Positions 16,765 through 24,272 are shown, numbered from the stretch's first letter. The stretch is DNA of 33,587 nucleotides from an uncultured Rhodospirillales bacterium (GCA_903893975.1 CAITOL010000134.1:1-33587); one strand, 5' to 3'. The notes: generated by a model not told the origin, from the sequence alone. Program-made: numbers and translations.

Positions 16765-17734
16765 TATGCCGATTGAACGTCGCCAGGTCGGTATTGCTGC
16801 CGCACAGCAACACCCCAACCCGCTTGCCGGCCAACGCCTCGCGCAGTGGCCCCATCGCTGCTGCCGTCGCCACGGCGCATGACGGCTCGACCGCAAGTTT
16901 GAGGTTCTCGAACAGCCACCGCATCGCGCCGCGGATCATGTCGTCATCCACTGTCGTCAGCTGGTCGATATTTTCCCGGCATAGCCCGTAGCTATAAGCC
17001 TCGGTGTGCGGGGCCATCAGACTGTCGGCAATGCTCTGCAGGCTGGCCATCTTCAGCGGCCCATTGCTGGCGAAGCTCAACGCCATCGACGCGGCCCCCA
17101 CCGGCTCGGCGCCATAAACCGTAACCTCGGGCATCGCGAGCTTGAACGCCGTCGCCACACCCGCCGCCAGTCCCCCGCCGCCAATCGGCAGCACCACCGC
17201 GTCTAACCCGCCCGATTGCCCCGCCCATTCCGCGCCGAGCGTCGCCGTACCCAGAACCGTCCGGTAGCCGTTAAACGGGTGGATGAATATCCGCCCCTCC
17301 GCCCGCTCAATCTCCTGCACGCGAGCAAACGCCTGCGCGCCATCCGGTTCCAGCAGGATTTCAGCGCCATAGGCCCGGCACAGCGCCACGCGCGCCGGGT
17401 TTGCCGTCGCCAGCATCACCACTTTCGCCGACAGCCCCAGTTGCATCGCCGCGTAGGCGACCGCCACCGCATGGTTCCCGGCCGAAACCGCCGTCACCCC
17501 ACGCGCCCGCTCGGCATCGCTCAGCGCCAGCATGTTGGAGAACGCCCCGCGCGCCTTAAACGTCCCGCTGGCCTGCAAGCATTCAAACTTGAACTGCCAT
17601 TGGCTGTCGGTCTCCGCCGCCCCGGGACGTGTGAACACCGGAGTCTCAAAGATATACGGGCGCAATGCATCGCGCAGCGCCGCAATCGCCTGCATATCCG
17701 GTCGCGCGATCCCATCAATCATAACGGCTACCAT
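16751..17734 (-). CDS. PLP threonine/serine dehydratase family enzyme
   Basis: This is a fold-type II PLP enzyme of the threonine dehydratase family, which deaminates a hydroxy-amino acid to a 2-oxo acid. ATG 17734 has GAGG about 10 bases upstream and gives 327 residues. A further 46 residues of upstream open frame look non-coding. The PLP Lys is residue 60 in ASGTFKARGAF; SAGNHAVAVAYAA follows, and the phosphate loop is PIGGGGLAAG. The protein lacks the C-terminal ACT domain of biosynthetic IlvA, so it resembles catabolic or hydroxyaspartate-type dehydratases. It is probably the last chromosomal gene before the prophage. Confidence 0.9.
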   Translation of the reverse strand: MVAVMIDGIARPDMQAIAALRDALRPYIFETPVFTRPGAAETDSQWQFKFECLQASGTFKARGAFSNMLALSDAERARGVTAVSAGNHAVAVAYAAMQLGLSAKVVMLATANPARVALCRAYGAEILLEPDGAQAFARVQEIERAEGRIFIHPFNGYRTVLGTATLGAEWAGQSGGLDAVVLPIGGGGLAAGVATAFKLAMPEVTVYGAEPVGAASMALSFASNGPLKMASLQSIADSLMAPHTEAYSYGLCRENIDQLTTVDDDMIRGAMRWLFENLKLAVEPSCAVATAAAMGPLREALAGKRVGVLLCGSNTDLATFNRHISGV

Positions 17735-17754
17735 CGTGTTATTTCCTCGTGCGG

Positions 17755-18240
17755 CTATGATGCCAAGCGCCGCGGCCCCTGACCAGCCAACCGTGGCTGC
17801 GGCGCGACCGCCGCACCGCATTGCCCGGCATTCAACGCCGCCACGATCATATCGATTCCCTGCGCATGCCAACGCTGCACCGCCTTATGGTCAGCGCCTA
17901 AGGTCGAGCCCAACCGTCGCCAGGGAAATAAATGTCGGTCCGTCATGGGGTTAACCAAACTCCGTGCGCCTACGACCCGGCGCAGTACGTAGCGATCGGC
18001 GGGGATGAGCGCGACCCAGGTCAGTGCTACATCCATTCGGCTGATCTGCCCTGCCTTTGGCACCATCGGCCGCGCCCGGTCTTGCGTCCATCCGGCATCG
18101 TCCACCGCATTGCGGACAATTTCCAGATTGAAGGTCCGCAAACGGGTCGAAAATCCAGAGCTCGGCAGCGCCAGTAACGTCCGCCCGGCCTCCTCCAGCC
18201 GGCTGATCACCGTGGCCGCGTCGATTTGCTCTACGTTCAT
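17755..18240 (-). CDS. DUF6362-like phage-associated protein
   Basis: The product is 161 residues, of unknown function. ATG 18240 has an AGGAG five bases upstream. A TTG at 18291 that overlaps the upstream gene's stop would add 17 residues but lacks this support. The C-terminal LGADHKAVQRWHAQGIDMIV looks like a short DNA-recognition helix-turn-helix. The N-terminal part contains ISRLEEAGRTLLALP and PMVPKAGQISRMD. I recognise the pattern as that of DUF6362 proteins found beside phage regulators in alphaproteobacteria. It is transcribed with the next minus-strand HTH gene, 47 bases apart. A regulatory role is inferred. Confidence 0.6.
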   Translation of the reverse strand: MNVEQIDAATVISRLEEAGRTLLALPSSGFSTRLRTFNLEIVRNAVDDAGWTQDRARPMVPKAGQISRMDVALTWVALIPADRYVLRRVVGARSLVNPMTDRHLFPWRRLGSTLGADHKAVQRWHAQGIDMIVAALNAGQCGAAVAPQPRLAGQGPRRLAS

Positions 18241-18287
18241 GTTCACTCCTGTGGCTGCTTCGGGCGGGAGATGATGCGGGGCGTGGG

Positions 18288-18575
18288 TCAAGTCTCACGG
18301 GCGGTTGGATAGGCAGCGCCTTCCAGGACCGTCCCCGCCACCAAAATCCCCCAACTCAGGCAGTGCCCCGCCGGCAACGGGTCGCGCCCAAGGTCGACGG
18401 GACTCGGTATCGGCGGGCGAGGGGGCTTCTGCGCATTCACCCGCCGTCCCCGTTCAATGGCGGCCCACCGGCTTATGCGCAGTGTCGCGGAGATGTCGTC
18501 CCAGCTTGCGCCCTCCGCGCGCATGCGCCGGAGTTGCGAGTCGCGCGGTTCGGTCCAGATCAGGGGGTGCGGCAT
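18288..18575 (-). CDS. Small HTH protein, GcrA-like, phage control region
   Basis: The product is a 95-residue protein whose N-terminal half reads LIWTEPRDSQLRRMRAEGAS then WDDISATLRISRWAAIERGR. This is a compact helix-turn-helix resembling GcrA-type and related small phage regulators. ATG 18575 has AAGGA seven bases upstream. The C-terminal half is Pro-rich. It is divergent from the XRE repressor with a 101-base intergenic region, the position of an early or Cro-like gene, and is followed by the DUF6362-like gene. The molecular function is inferred from fold and position only. Confidence 0.7.
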   Translation of the reverse strand: MPHPLIWTEPRDSQLRRMRAEGASWDDISATLRISRWAAIERGRRVNAQKPPRPPIPSPVDLGRDPLPAGHCLSWGILVAGTVLEGAAYPTARET

Positions 18576-18601
18576 GGGTCTGTCCTTCGACGTGGAACGA
18601 C

Positions 18602-18676
18602 AGTTATTCAAACTAACGATAAAATGTCACGAAAAATAACCTTTGCTAGTTAGTTCTCATGACATAAGATTTAGTC
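18602..18676. promoter_or_regulatory. Divergent promoter/operator region of the phage switch
   Basis: Between the divergent HTH and XRE genes, AACTAAC (18611-18617) is repeated inverted as GTTAGTT (18649-18655), and ATGTCA (18624-18629) as TGACAT (18660-18665). For the plus strand, TTGCTA (18643-18648) and TAAGAT (18665-18670) are separated by 16 bases. For the minus strand, a GTGACA (complement of 18625-18630) fits a -35, although its -10 is poor. In both cases GTTAGTT would lie in the spacer. TCATGA also occurs twice, 17 bases apart, the second copy covering the repressor start codon. Confidence 0.6.
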
Positions 18677-19048
18677 ATGAACACTTCAAAAAACGCTTTC
18701 ATCGGCGCGGGCGCACGCATTCGGGCTGCCCGACAAACTCTTGGCATGACCCAAGGCGACTTGGCCGCAGCAGTGGGTGTTTCACGCAGCGCGGTCGCCC
18801 AGTGGGAGACGGACCGCGCCGGCCAGGTGCGCGGTAATCTGTCGCGGGTGGCCGCTGTCCTGCGTGTTTCGCTGGCCTATCTCGTTGATGGCGATGCGGA
18901 GCGCGAGCAAGACGGCGCCGCCGAGGATGCCGTCGAGCGCGCGTTGCTGCGTCTTTACCGCACGTGCTCAGAAGACGATCGCGCATTTTTAATGCGCGCC
19001 GCGGTGCGACTCGCGCGCGGTCGGGATCGTGCCAAGAAAGCCGAGTAG
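18677..19048 (+). CDS. XRE-family repressor (CI-like)
   Basis: The product is a 123-residue DNA-binding protein with an N-terminal XRE/Cro-CI helix-turn-helix: IRAARQTLGMTQGDLAAAVG and VSRSAVAQWETD, followed by a C-terminal helical segment. It lacks the S24 self-cleaving domain of lambda CI, so induction would need another route. ATG 18677 has no Shine-Dalgarno. A candidate -10 ends only six bases before it, so the transcript would start at the ATG and be leaderless, as for lambda cI from PRM. It is divergent from the small HTH gene and is the likely master switch of the element. Confidence 0.88.
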   Translation: MNTSKNAFIGAGARIRAARQTLGMTQGDLAAAVGVSRSAVAQWETDRAGQVRGNLSRVAAVLRVSLAYLVDGDAEREQDGAAEDAVERALLRLYRTCSEDDRAFLMRAAVRLARGRDRAKKAE

Positions 19049-19104
19049 GCTCGAAGGCAGTCCTTAAGGGCCACGCGTTGCGCTGGTGTCCATTCACGTA
19101 CCTA

Positions 19105-19140
19105 CACGTTTACGTATGAGTAGGCACGTTTACGTATGAG
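19105..19140. repeat. Two 16-bp direct repeats, 20-bp spacing
   Basis: CACGTTTACGTATGAG occurs at 19105-19120 and exactly again at 19125-19140. The unit contains the palindrome TACGTA. The two copies sit on one helical face (20 bp apart), as tandem regulator sites or iterons would. They lie downstream of the repressor gene and run into the next hairpin. Confidence 0.85.
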
Positions 19141-19168
19141 CAGGTCGGGAAGGCTTTCCCGACCTGCT
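19139..19168 (+). terminator. Strong hairpin after the repressor gene
   Basis: A perfect 13-bp stem (AGCAGGTCGGGAA with its complement) has a GGCT loop. It is followed by TGTCGTTT, so the U-tract is weak. It lies 90 bases beyond the repressor stop and overlaps the end of the second direct repeat. It is a probable terminator of the repressor transcript, though a structured regulatory site is possible. Confidence 0.7.
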
Positions 19169-19179
19169 TGTCGTTTGGT

Positions 19180-19196
19180 GGTCGTTATTAACGACC
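19180..19196. promoter_or_regulatory. 17-bp palindrome, operator-like
   Basis: GGTCGTTA, one T, then TAACGACC form a perfect palindrome with 8-bp arms. Further on, GTATCAA (19215-19221) is repeated inverted as TTGATAC (19244-19250). Both precede the beta-repeat protein gene and could be binding sites for a dimeric regulator of that gene. Confidence 0.5.
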
Positions 19197-19322
19197 CGCT
19201 CTTTTGCGGGAATTGTATCAATTTTGAGTGAAACCGTCACATGTTGATACTTGCATGCATCGGATATTGGCGGTAAAGAGACGTCAAGATTTATTAACCT
19301 GATTGCAGGACTGGCACAGAAC

Positions 19323-20819
19323 ATGGCGAACTCGACCCTTGTCGCGACCGCGGGCACGATCAGCATCGCCTTTGGCGTGCCAAACGGCGACTCTGGTTCT
19401 GTTGCTCAGGCTGCACTCAGCGCGCTGACCTCGCAGGTGAGCTCCGGCTCGCTGAATATCACGGCGTACAACCCGAGTTCGACGGTGCAAGGCAGCACTG
19501 TTCCGGTTACAACCTCGGCCACGGTCGCGCAAACCGTGACTGCCCCGGGTGGCGGCACCAGCACAATCGCTGCGACTCAAGCGGTTACCGTTACCACCGC
19601 GGTGTATGTCGCCTCGATCCCGGCCGCGACCGTCGCGGCAACCGGCAGCGGCACGGTTACAACCACCGTCCCGGGTGTTGCCAATCTTGGCGCGCTGTCC
19701 GGCGCCAATGCGGAAGTCATTAACTCGGATACCAGCGGCGGCACCGTCGCGGTGATCAGCTCCACCGTCGCCGCCACCACCCTGGTCGCCGGCTCGGGCA
19801 GCAACACCGCGTACATTAACCGTGGCAGTGTCGGTAGCGTCAGCCTCCTCGGCGGTAACTCCTACATCGGCAACAGCGGCACCAACACCACCACCAACAC
19901 CTCGATGGCCGGTGGCGAGTCGCTCGCCGATAACCGTGCCTACATCGACAACTCCAACGGTGGTTCGTCCAACGTCACTGTCGGTAATAATGGCCTGATC
20001 AACGTCAATCAGGGCAGCAGCGGCTCGTCCAACATTGTGGCGCAAACCGGCACCGTCGTGGTTGCCGTGTCGCAAGCGACCAGCTCTGGCGGGTCGAGCA
20101 CGGTTGCTGCGGTCGCGACCGTCGCCGGCGCGACTACCTCTGGCTCGCGCCTGATCTACATTCCGAATGGCGGCAACGCATTCATCAATCCGAACGCATC
20201 GGATGTTATTATTCTGTCCGGTGCAGGCGCCGAAACTCTTGCCGGTGGAACCGGAACCGCCACGGTGTTCGGTGGTACTGGCATGTTCACCGGCGGTAGC
20301 GCTGGCGGCAACATCCTTCTCACCAGCACGGTCAACGGTGTCACAACCCTGATCGGTGCAGGGAAGTCTGATACCCTGATCGCCCAAGCTGGTGGAGATG
20401 TCCTGCGTGCCGGCTCCGGCACCGACATCCTTGCCGCTGTGGGCAATACAACCATTGGCAACACCTTCATTACTGGATCGGGTGTGGCAACCGTGCTCGG
20501 TGGCGCGGCCGGTAACAACACGATCGGCCTCGGCTCGGGCACTGCGGTTGTCTATGGCCAGCATGGCAGCGTTGCGGCAAGCCCGACGTCAGACACCTAC
20601 CAACTCTACGCCGCGGGTGGTTCCGATACGATCGGCGACTTCGTGGTGGGAACGGACGTGTTCAAGATCAGCACTGGCTATGCTGGAAGCGTCGGCGCGG
20701 CGATTACCGTTGCCAGCACAGTCGCGTCGGGCAACAATCTCGTCGTGACCCTGTCCGACAGCACGAAGATCACCTTCTTGAACGACGTGAATTCCAACGC
20801 GAGCAAGATTTTCACCTAA
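19323..20819 (+). CDS. Beta-repeat secreted protein, T1SS/RTX-like
   Basis: The protein is about 498 residues, very rich in Gly, Ser, Thr, Ala, Val and Asn, with no cysteine and no Sec signal. ATG 19323 (MANSTLVATAGT) is preferred. An in-frame ATG at 19251 adds 24 residues with no ribosome-binding site. The middle and C-terminal thirds have short Gly/Asn-punctuated repeats (GAGAETLAGGTGTATVFGG, AGSGTDILAAVGNTTIG) like degenerate RTX beta-roll turns. The end (DTIGDFVVGTDVFKI, then LVVTLSDSTKITFLNDV) resembles C-terminal secretion domains of type I secretion substrates. It is probably a surface or biofilm protein. No secretion genes are in the window. It sits inside the phage element, between regulator and late genes. 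Confidence 0.75.
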   Translation: MANSTLVATAGTISIAFGVPNGDSGSVAQAALSALTSQVSSGSLNITAYNPSSTVQGSTVPVTTSATVAQTVTAPGGGTSTIAATQAVTVTTAVYVASIPAATVAATGSGTVTTTVPGVANLGALSGANAEVINSDTSGGTVAVISSTVAATTLVAGSGSNTAYINRGSVGSVSLLGGNSYIGNSGTNTTTNTSMAGGESLADNRAYIDNSNGGSSNVTVGNNGLINVNQGSSGSSNIVAQTGTVVVAVSQATSSGGSSTVAAVATVAGATTSGSRLIYIPNGGNAFINPNASDVIILSGAGAETLAGGTGTATVFGGTGMFTGGSAGGNILLTSTVNGVTTLIGAGKSDTLIAQAGGDVLRAGSGTDILAAVGNTTIGNTFITGSGVATVLGGAAGNNTIGLGSGTAVVYGQHGSVAASPTSDTYQLYAAGGSDTIGDFVVGTDVFKISTGYAGSVGAAITVASTVASGNNLVVTLSDSTKITFLNDVNSNASKIFT

Positions 20820-20831
20820 TCTCTCAGGCGT

Positions 20832-20869
20832 AAAAAAAGCCGCGACCCATTTGGGTGGCGGCCTTTTTT
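20832..20869. terminator. Bidirectional terminator
   Basis: A run of seven A's, a GC-rich stem (GCCGC and ACCC pairing with GGGT and GCGGC around one G-G mismatch, loop ATTT) and a run of six T's serve the convergent beta-repeat and Hint-like genes on both strands. Confidence 0.9.
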
Positions 20870-20896
20870 GTTGGGCGTCCCGGAAACACCAATCGA

Positions 20897-21805
20897 TTAT
20901 CCGGCTGGCTGACGCAACAACTCATGCCAGTCGGTGATACGTAACGTCACCATCCGCGCCTGCTCGCCAGCAGGAATGGCGACGCTGCCGACGCCATTCG
21001 TCCAGCGCCAGCGGCGTTGTGCCTCGCCCTCGGGCGCATAAAACCCTGCCGACAATGCATCACCCTCCAAATCCAGCGGACGCCCATCGATCGCGATCTC
21101 TAGAACCGCAACGCCAAACCGTCGTGCCTCAGGGCCGCTATCTGGGCTCTCATGCGGCAAATACAAATAGGCCGGCGAAAGCACCTGCAGTCGTGCGCAT
21201 GCCGCATGCACCCTAAAGTGGAATACTAAGTCTTCCGCAGCACGCTCATGTGCAATAAACGCCGCCCACTGCCCGTCTGCGACCAGCAACACCGGGAGCT
21301 CGCGTTGCTCCAACGGAATAGCGTCAGCGTCCGGAAAGGTTGACAGGTTTTGCACCGGCGCGCTGTCGCCACCTGGCGAGATGGTGGCAACGTATCCGCT
21401 GCCAGGCGGCACCATGCGTGTCGCAACGTCGATGCCGTGTGCCAGGCAGATCCACTGGGCCGGGGTCGATACCGTGTAGCACCGCAAACGGCGCGGCCAC
21501 TGCATAAGATAGATAGACTGTCCGTTCGCAATTCCACCGGCCACAAACCATTTGGCAGGATAGGCTTCCGGCGCCGAGTCCCATCGGCGCACGACCGCCT
21601 CCACCGGCAAGTAGAGCCGTTCCATCGGGTGGAGCCCGTCCAACGCTCCGGCTTCAAACACCGCCACGTCACGATCGGTGCGGCGTGGTGTTACGGCCTG
21701 GACCACGCTCCCATCCAGCAATCGGCAGCCGGCCGGCATATCGTCGACCGCGATATCACCATCTGCGGTGCGAACCACCGTCCCGCTTGGCAGGGCTACA
21801 TGCAA
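20897..21805 (-). CDS. Hint-like domain protein without catalytic Cys
   Basis: The product is about 302 residues. The start is a TTG at 21803-21805 with GGAGG seven bases upstream, and no nearby ATG fits as well. The N-terminus reads GTVVRTADGDIAVDDMPAG, then AVFEAGALDGLHPMERLYLP, which follows the Hint_2 pattern seen in alphaproteobacterial secreted proteins. The Cys that starts active Hint domains before the GT is absent, so self-processing is unlikely. The remaining 230 residues match nothing I recognise and contain Trp-rich beta-like stretches. It is convergent with the beta-repeat gene and upstream of nothing obvious on its strand. It may be a partner or cargo protein; function unknown. 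Confidence 0.6.
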   Translation of the reverse strand: MHVALPSGTVVRTADGDIAVDDMPAGCRLLDGSVVQAVTPRRTDRDVAVFEAGALDGLHPMERLYLPVEAVVRRWDSAPEAYPAKWFVAGGIANGQSIYLMQWPRRLRCYTVSTPAQWICLAHGIDVATRMVPPGSGYVATISPGGDSAPVQNLSTFPDADAIPLEQRELPVLLVADGQWAAFIAHERAAEDLVFHFRVHAACARLQVLSPAYLYLPHESPDSGPEARRFGVAVLEIAIDGRPLDLEGDALSAGFYAPEGEAQRRWRWTNGVGSVAIPAGEQARMVTLRITDWHELLRQPAG

Positions 21806-21865
21806 ACCAAAACCTCCCGCTCTGGGCCGTAGTACTTTTAAGCAACTGCGCCCATTGTGAAAAGC

Positions 21866-22339
21866 TCAGGCGTCCATGCGGGACAGGCTCACCCGGGCGA
21901 TTCCGCGGCTCAAAATTCCCAAAGACCGTGCCGCGGCGCGCGATAAGTCGATAATACGGTTGCGCGTGCTTGGCCGATCATTAATCGTCACAATCACTGA
22001 GTTTCCGGTCTCAATCGCCGTCACCCGCACGCGTGTGCCAATTGGCAGTGTGGCGTGCGCCGCCGTCAACGCGTTCTCGTCATAACGCGACCCGCTCGCG
22101 GTAAGATGTCCATGCCAGCGCGGCCCACCATACCAGGATGCCATCCCCACTTGCGACCAGGCGCCAAACTCAGTGCCGGTAGCCACCCCCTCAAAGGCGC
22201 CAGAAGCCATTCGCCGTGCGGCCGCAGCCGGATCCACGCTGCCTTGGCCATCAGACGCCTGCACCTGAAACGGCGCCATCAGCAAACCGATGAGGGCAAT
22301 GCCAGGTAGGGCGCGGCGGGCAGCCGGTATCAAAGCCAC
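21866..22339 (-). CDS. RlpA-like secreted DPBB protein
   Basis: The product is 157 residues, with a signal peptide followed by a double-psi beta-barrel like that of RlpA, a septal peptidoglycan lytic transglycosylase. The chosen start is GTG 22339, with GGGAGGA just upstream. It places a normal signal peptide (LPGIALIGLLMAPFQVQA) at the N-terminus, while an ATG 105 bases further upstream gives a poor leader. The barrel runs from GMASWYGG (66) through LTAAHATLPIGTRVRV and VTINDRP (Asp121) to RIIDLSRAAARSLGI. His95 and Asp121 are kept, but the Glu usually found after the TASG/TANG motif is Ser84. There is no SPOR domain. Possible roles are wall remodelling for phage release or for the secreted neighbour. 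Confidence 0.85.
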   Translation of the reverse strand: MALIPAARRALPGIALIGLLMAPFQVQASDGQGSVDPAAAARRMASGAFEGVATGTEFGAWSQVGMASWYGGPRWHGHLTASGSRYDENALTAAHATLPIGTRVRVTAIETGNSVIVTINDRPSTRNRIIDLSRAAARSLGILSRGIARVSLSRMDA

Positions 22340-22712
22340 GTCATCCTCCCTCGGAGAAAAGATAAATCCATGAGTCCTTGCAAAAAAAGACATGGGATTG
22401 GGGCAGCATTGCGGCAAACCCGGATAGCACAAGATATTCATCACCGCTCTATACAGCCAATATCCTGACGAAAGATCAACCCTTGATAGTCTGGGCGTGA
22501 TTTCAGTGCTATAAGATCAAAAAAATAGACTTCACAACGACCTGCATTATCCTGATTTAATGGTATTTTTTGGAATCTCTCTCATTGATCATCGGCCCGA
22601 AGCACAACGAACCCAGGGCAGCGGGTCGGCAGCAACCTCAGGCAAAGATCTGCCCTGCCGATGCCGCCCCTAGGCGAATGAAGAAAAATATCCTGCCATA
22701 CGAAAAAAAGAC

Positions 22713-22741
22713 TTCCCAAACGCCCCAAATAAGACTATAAA
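22713..22741 (+). promoter_or_regulatory. Candidate late promoter
   Basis: TTCCCA (22713-22718) and TATAAA (22736-22741) are separated by exactly 17 bases in AT-rich sequence, with a start expected near 22748. A terminator follows within about 10 bases of that start. It is the best sigma70-like match before the terminase gene. Confidence 0.5.
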
Positions 22742-22754
22742 CCTTTTCATGATC

Positions 22755-22790
22755 AGCGGCGTGTTCGGGAAACCGGGCACGCCGCTTTTT
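22755..22790 (+). terminator. Strong terminator just upstream of terminase
   Basis: AGCGGCGTG (22755-22763) pairs with CACGCCGCT (22778-22786), and five T's end at 22790. It lies 27 bases before the terminase start and downstream of the candidate late promoter. RNA from that promoter would be about 43 bases unless antiterminated. It may also simply end read-through from upstream. Confidence 0.85.
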
Positions 22791-22817
22791 GCATTTTGGT
22801 AAGGAGGGCGGACCTGA

Positions 22818-24272
22818 ATGGCGGGCCGACACCCCCGGCACACTTCATCTGACACCTCAGCACTTAACAAATCCAAGCCAAGCCCTGGCGCCCAATCCTG
22901 CTCAGAATTGCCCTCGGGTGAGCACACCTCGCTCACCGCCTGGGCAGAGCAGGTTCTGGCACCGCAAGGCCAAACCTTGGCCAAGCATCATCGCATACTG
23001 TTGCAAAAGCTGGAAAATGTCACACGCGGTGACACTGACCGCCTGCTGATCCTGATGCCACCGGGCAGCGCCAAATCCACCATTAGCTCGGTGTTGTTTC
23101 CCGCCTGGTGGCTGCATAACCACAAGCAAACCTCGATCATCGCCACCAGCCATACGGCCGAACTTGCCGAGCATTTCGGCCGGCGCGTGCGCAACCTCAT
23201 CGCGGAATTCCCGACGACGCTTGGCTATGATCTCGCCGCCGATAGCCATGCCGCGCATCGCTTCGCGACCACCGAACAGGGGGAGTATTTCGCCACCGGT
23301 GTCAACGGTCCGGTCATTGGCCGTCGGGCGGACCTGGTGCTCATCGATGATCCGGTGAAGAACCACGCTGACGCCGACAGCGCCCACGCGCGCGATCATT
23401 TGTGGAACTGGTATCGCTCGGAGCTGATCACCCGGCTCAAACCCGGCGGCCGTGTCGTCGTGATTATGACCCGCTGGCATCACGATGATCTCGGCGGCCG
23501 ATTGCTAGCCAGCGATGACAAATGGGACGAATTGAAGCTTCCAGCCCTCGCCGAGGCCAATGATCCGCTCGATCGCGCCCTCGGGGAACCCCTGTGGCCG
23601 GAGTGGGAATCCGCCGATGCTCTCGCACGCAAACGCGCCATCGTGGGCGCCCGTATCTGGGCCGCGCAGTACCAGCAAGCCCCACTTACGGACGCGTCCG
23701 GCATGTTTCCCGCCCAACGTGTCGCCGTCATCGACGCCGCCCCCACCGAGGGGCGCTGCGTGCGTGCATGGGACTTGGCCGCAACCGCCGCCGCAGACGG
23801 GCGCGATCCAGACTGGACCGTCGGGGTAAAGTTGCAACGAACAGCCGATGGCGCGTGTTACGTGCTTGATGTCGTCCGGTTACGCGCGGGTCCACATGAA
23901 GTGAGCGAAACCATCGTCGCCACCGCCGCGCGCGACGGCTCAGCCGTGGTCATTGGCTTGCCGCAAGATCCAGGGCAGGCCGGAAAACAGCAAGTAGCTT
24001 GGTTAACCTCACGCCTCGTCGGGCATCACGTGGTCGCATCGCCAGAAACCGGCTCCAAGGTCACCCGCGCCGCCCCGGTGGCCGCGCTGGTGGAAGCAGG
24101 CCGCCTCTCTATGCTCCGGGCCGCCTGGAATGCGGCCTTCACGGCAGAACTCGCTGATTTTCCGCATGGCCGCAAAGACGACCAGGTTGACGCCCTGGCC
24201 CGTGCCTACAGCCTGCTCGCGGAAGCTGCCCCGCCATCACGTCGGCTCAACGTCTCGTTTCTCAGCCGTTAG
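22818..24272 (+). CDS. Phage terminase large subunit
   Basis: This is the DNA-packaging motor, an ATPase plus nuclease that cuts and pumps phage DNA into the prohead. It is 484 residues, starting at ATG 22818 after AAGGAGG (10-base spacing). The ATPase half has a Walker A variant MPPGSAKST (about 81-89), Walker B LVLIDDP (173-179) and a coupling motif near IMTRWHHDD. The RNase H-like nuclease half has the first Asp in AWDLAATAA (Asp319) and the last acidic cluster in KDDQVDALARAYSLL near the C-terminus. No small terminase gene is visible directly upstream, which is unusual. The first 40 residues are Ser/Pro-rich and poorly conserved in appearance. Confidence 0.95.
   Translation: MAGRHPRHTSSDTSALNKSKPSPGAQSCSELPSGEHTSLTAWAEQVLAPQGQTLAKHHRILLQKLENVTRGDTDRLLILMPPGSAKSTISSVLFPAWWLHNHKQTSIIATSHTAELAEHFGRRVRNLIAEFPTTLGYDLAADSHAAHRFATTEQGEYFATGVNGPVIGRRADLVLIDDPVKNHADADSAHARDHLWNWYRSELITRLKPGGRVVVIMTRWHHDDLGGRLLASDDKWDELKLPALAEANDPLDRALGEPLWPEWESADALARKRAIVGARIWAAQYQQAPLTDASGMFPAQRVAVIDAAPTEGRCVRAWDLAATAAADGRDPDWTVGVKLQRTADGACYVLDVVRLRAGPHEVSETIVATAARDGSAVVIGLPQDPGQAGKQQVAWLTSRLVGHHVVASPETGSKVTRAAPVAALVEAGRLSMLRAAWNAAFTAELADFPHGRKDDQVDALARAYSLLAEAAPPSRRLNVSFLSR

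Larger units (their letters stand above)
22340..22817. other. 478-base intergenic region before the late operon
   Basis: No convincing gene is visible. The left part serves as the 5' region of the RlpA-like gene (minus) and is AT-rich, with an extended -10-like TGCTATAAG at 22506-22514. CAGGGCAG (22614-22621) and CTGCCCTG (22650-22657) form an 8-bp inverted repeat with a 28-base loop. The right part holds a promoter-like pair and a strong terminator, listed separately. Two short minus-strand reading frames here look spurious. Confidence 0.7.

Noticed and set aside
19105-19140. CRISPR-like array
   Set aside because: There are only two repeat copies, with a 4-base gap instead of a spacer and no cas genes nearby.
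19130-19366. 78-codon minus-strand frame over the repeat and palindrome region
   Set aside because: It spans palindromes and a hairpin and overlaps the start of the beta-repeat gene; no family pattern or start signal.
22638-22984. Two minus-strand frames across the terminase start
   Set aside because: They run through a strong terminator and the candidate promoter, have no ribosome-binding site and show no recognisable protein pattern.
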